A stretch of DNA of 7,118 nucleotides from an uncultured Bacteroidales bacterium. Its GTDB lineage: Bacteria; Bacteroidota; Bacteroidia; Bacteroidales; P3. The translations under genes and the position numbers were made by a program. The DNA lies in NCBI GenBank assembly GCA_947177315.1, contig CAMWTX010000080.1:1-7118 (forward strand), in the 5' to 3' direction. Positions 7,020 through 7,118 of this stretch are shown piece by piece (within the stretch, counting starts at the first letter, position 1; every line of letters starts with the position of its first letter). The notes under the pieces were generated by a model that did no database searches, was not told the DNA's origin, and saw only the letters and a program-made list of their open reading frames with translations.

Positions 7020-7051
7020 CAAAGATACAAAAGGTAACCTCTTTTAACAAA
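7020..7051 (-). promoter_or_regulatory. Bacteroidota-type promoter of the kinase-led operon
   Basis: On the minus strand, TTTG at 7051-7048 is followed by 20 bases and TATCTTTG at 7027-7020, a full match to the Bacteroidota -33/-7 consensus. It has the same -7 octamer and spacing as the gyrB promoter. Transcription should start near 7014-7008, about 50-60 bases before the preferred kinase ATG. That argues against translation from the ATG at 7013. A small hairpin (GTTGG, 3 bases, CCAAC; 7053-7065) abuts the upstream edge. Confidence 0.8.
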
Positions 7052-7118
7052 CGTTGGTTTCCAACCGACCTTTTATGAACGTAGTTCGTATTTCATCGGT
7101 GTTCATGATTTCGCTACG

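Noticed and set aside
7044..7118. Minus-strand frame of 24 codons entering from the right edge and ending in TAA at 7044, possibly the tail of an upstream gene
   Set aside because: It is too short to tell from chance, has no recognisable motif and would overlap the -33 box of the kinase promoter. It remains possible.
7075..7118. Plus-strand ATG at 7075, open to the window edge (14 codons), possibly a divergent gene start
   Set aside because: No Bacteroidota-type promoter is seen upstream on the plus strand, and the stretch is too short to judge.

Overview
The window comes from a bacterium of the phylum Bacteroidota, most likely the order Bacteroidales. Four things support this. Both recognisable promoters have the Bacteroidota form (TTG or TTTG, 20 bases, then TATCTTTG). 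GyrB is the short form typical of the phylum. The outer-membrane protein is a Porin_10-type putative porin. One gene encodes the HU(CCDC81-type)/membrane/SPOR architecture known from this phylum. I cannot name a genus. All five genes lie on the minus strand and are tightly packed, and no stretch over 300 bases lacks a gene. No tRNA, rRNA, CRISPR array, integrase or transposase was seen.

In transcription order (right to left), bases 7020-7051 hold a promoter. It is followed by a deoxynucleoside kinase (6342-6956), a membrane protein joining a cytoplasmic HU-like domain to a periplasmic SPOR domain (4970-6304), the tRNA m7G46 methyltransferase gene trmB (4295-4963) and an outer-membrane putative porin (2299-4290). 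The gaps of 37, 6 and 4 bases, with no visible internal promoter or terminator, suggest one four-gene operon. trmB appears to start at TTG. After the porin, a 97-base gap before gyrB carries a second promoter of the same form (2224-2254), so gyrB (202-2193) is probably transcribed separately. Immediately after the gyrB stop codon lies a 130-base nested palindrome (73-202). It can act as an intrinsic terminator in either direction and has the symmetry of a small dispersed repeat. Bases 1-72 hold only a short direct repeat.

Functionally this is mostly core-genome territory: dNTP salvage, a candidate link between chromosome and septal peptidoglycan, tRNA modification, an outer-membrane channel and the type II topoisomerase ATPase subunit. 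I see no defence, mobile or biosynthetic system. The two least ordinary items are the HU-TM-SPOR protein and the palindrome after gyrB.
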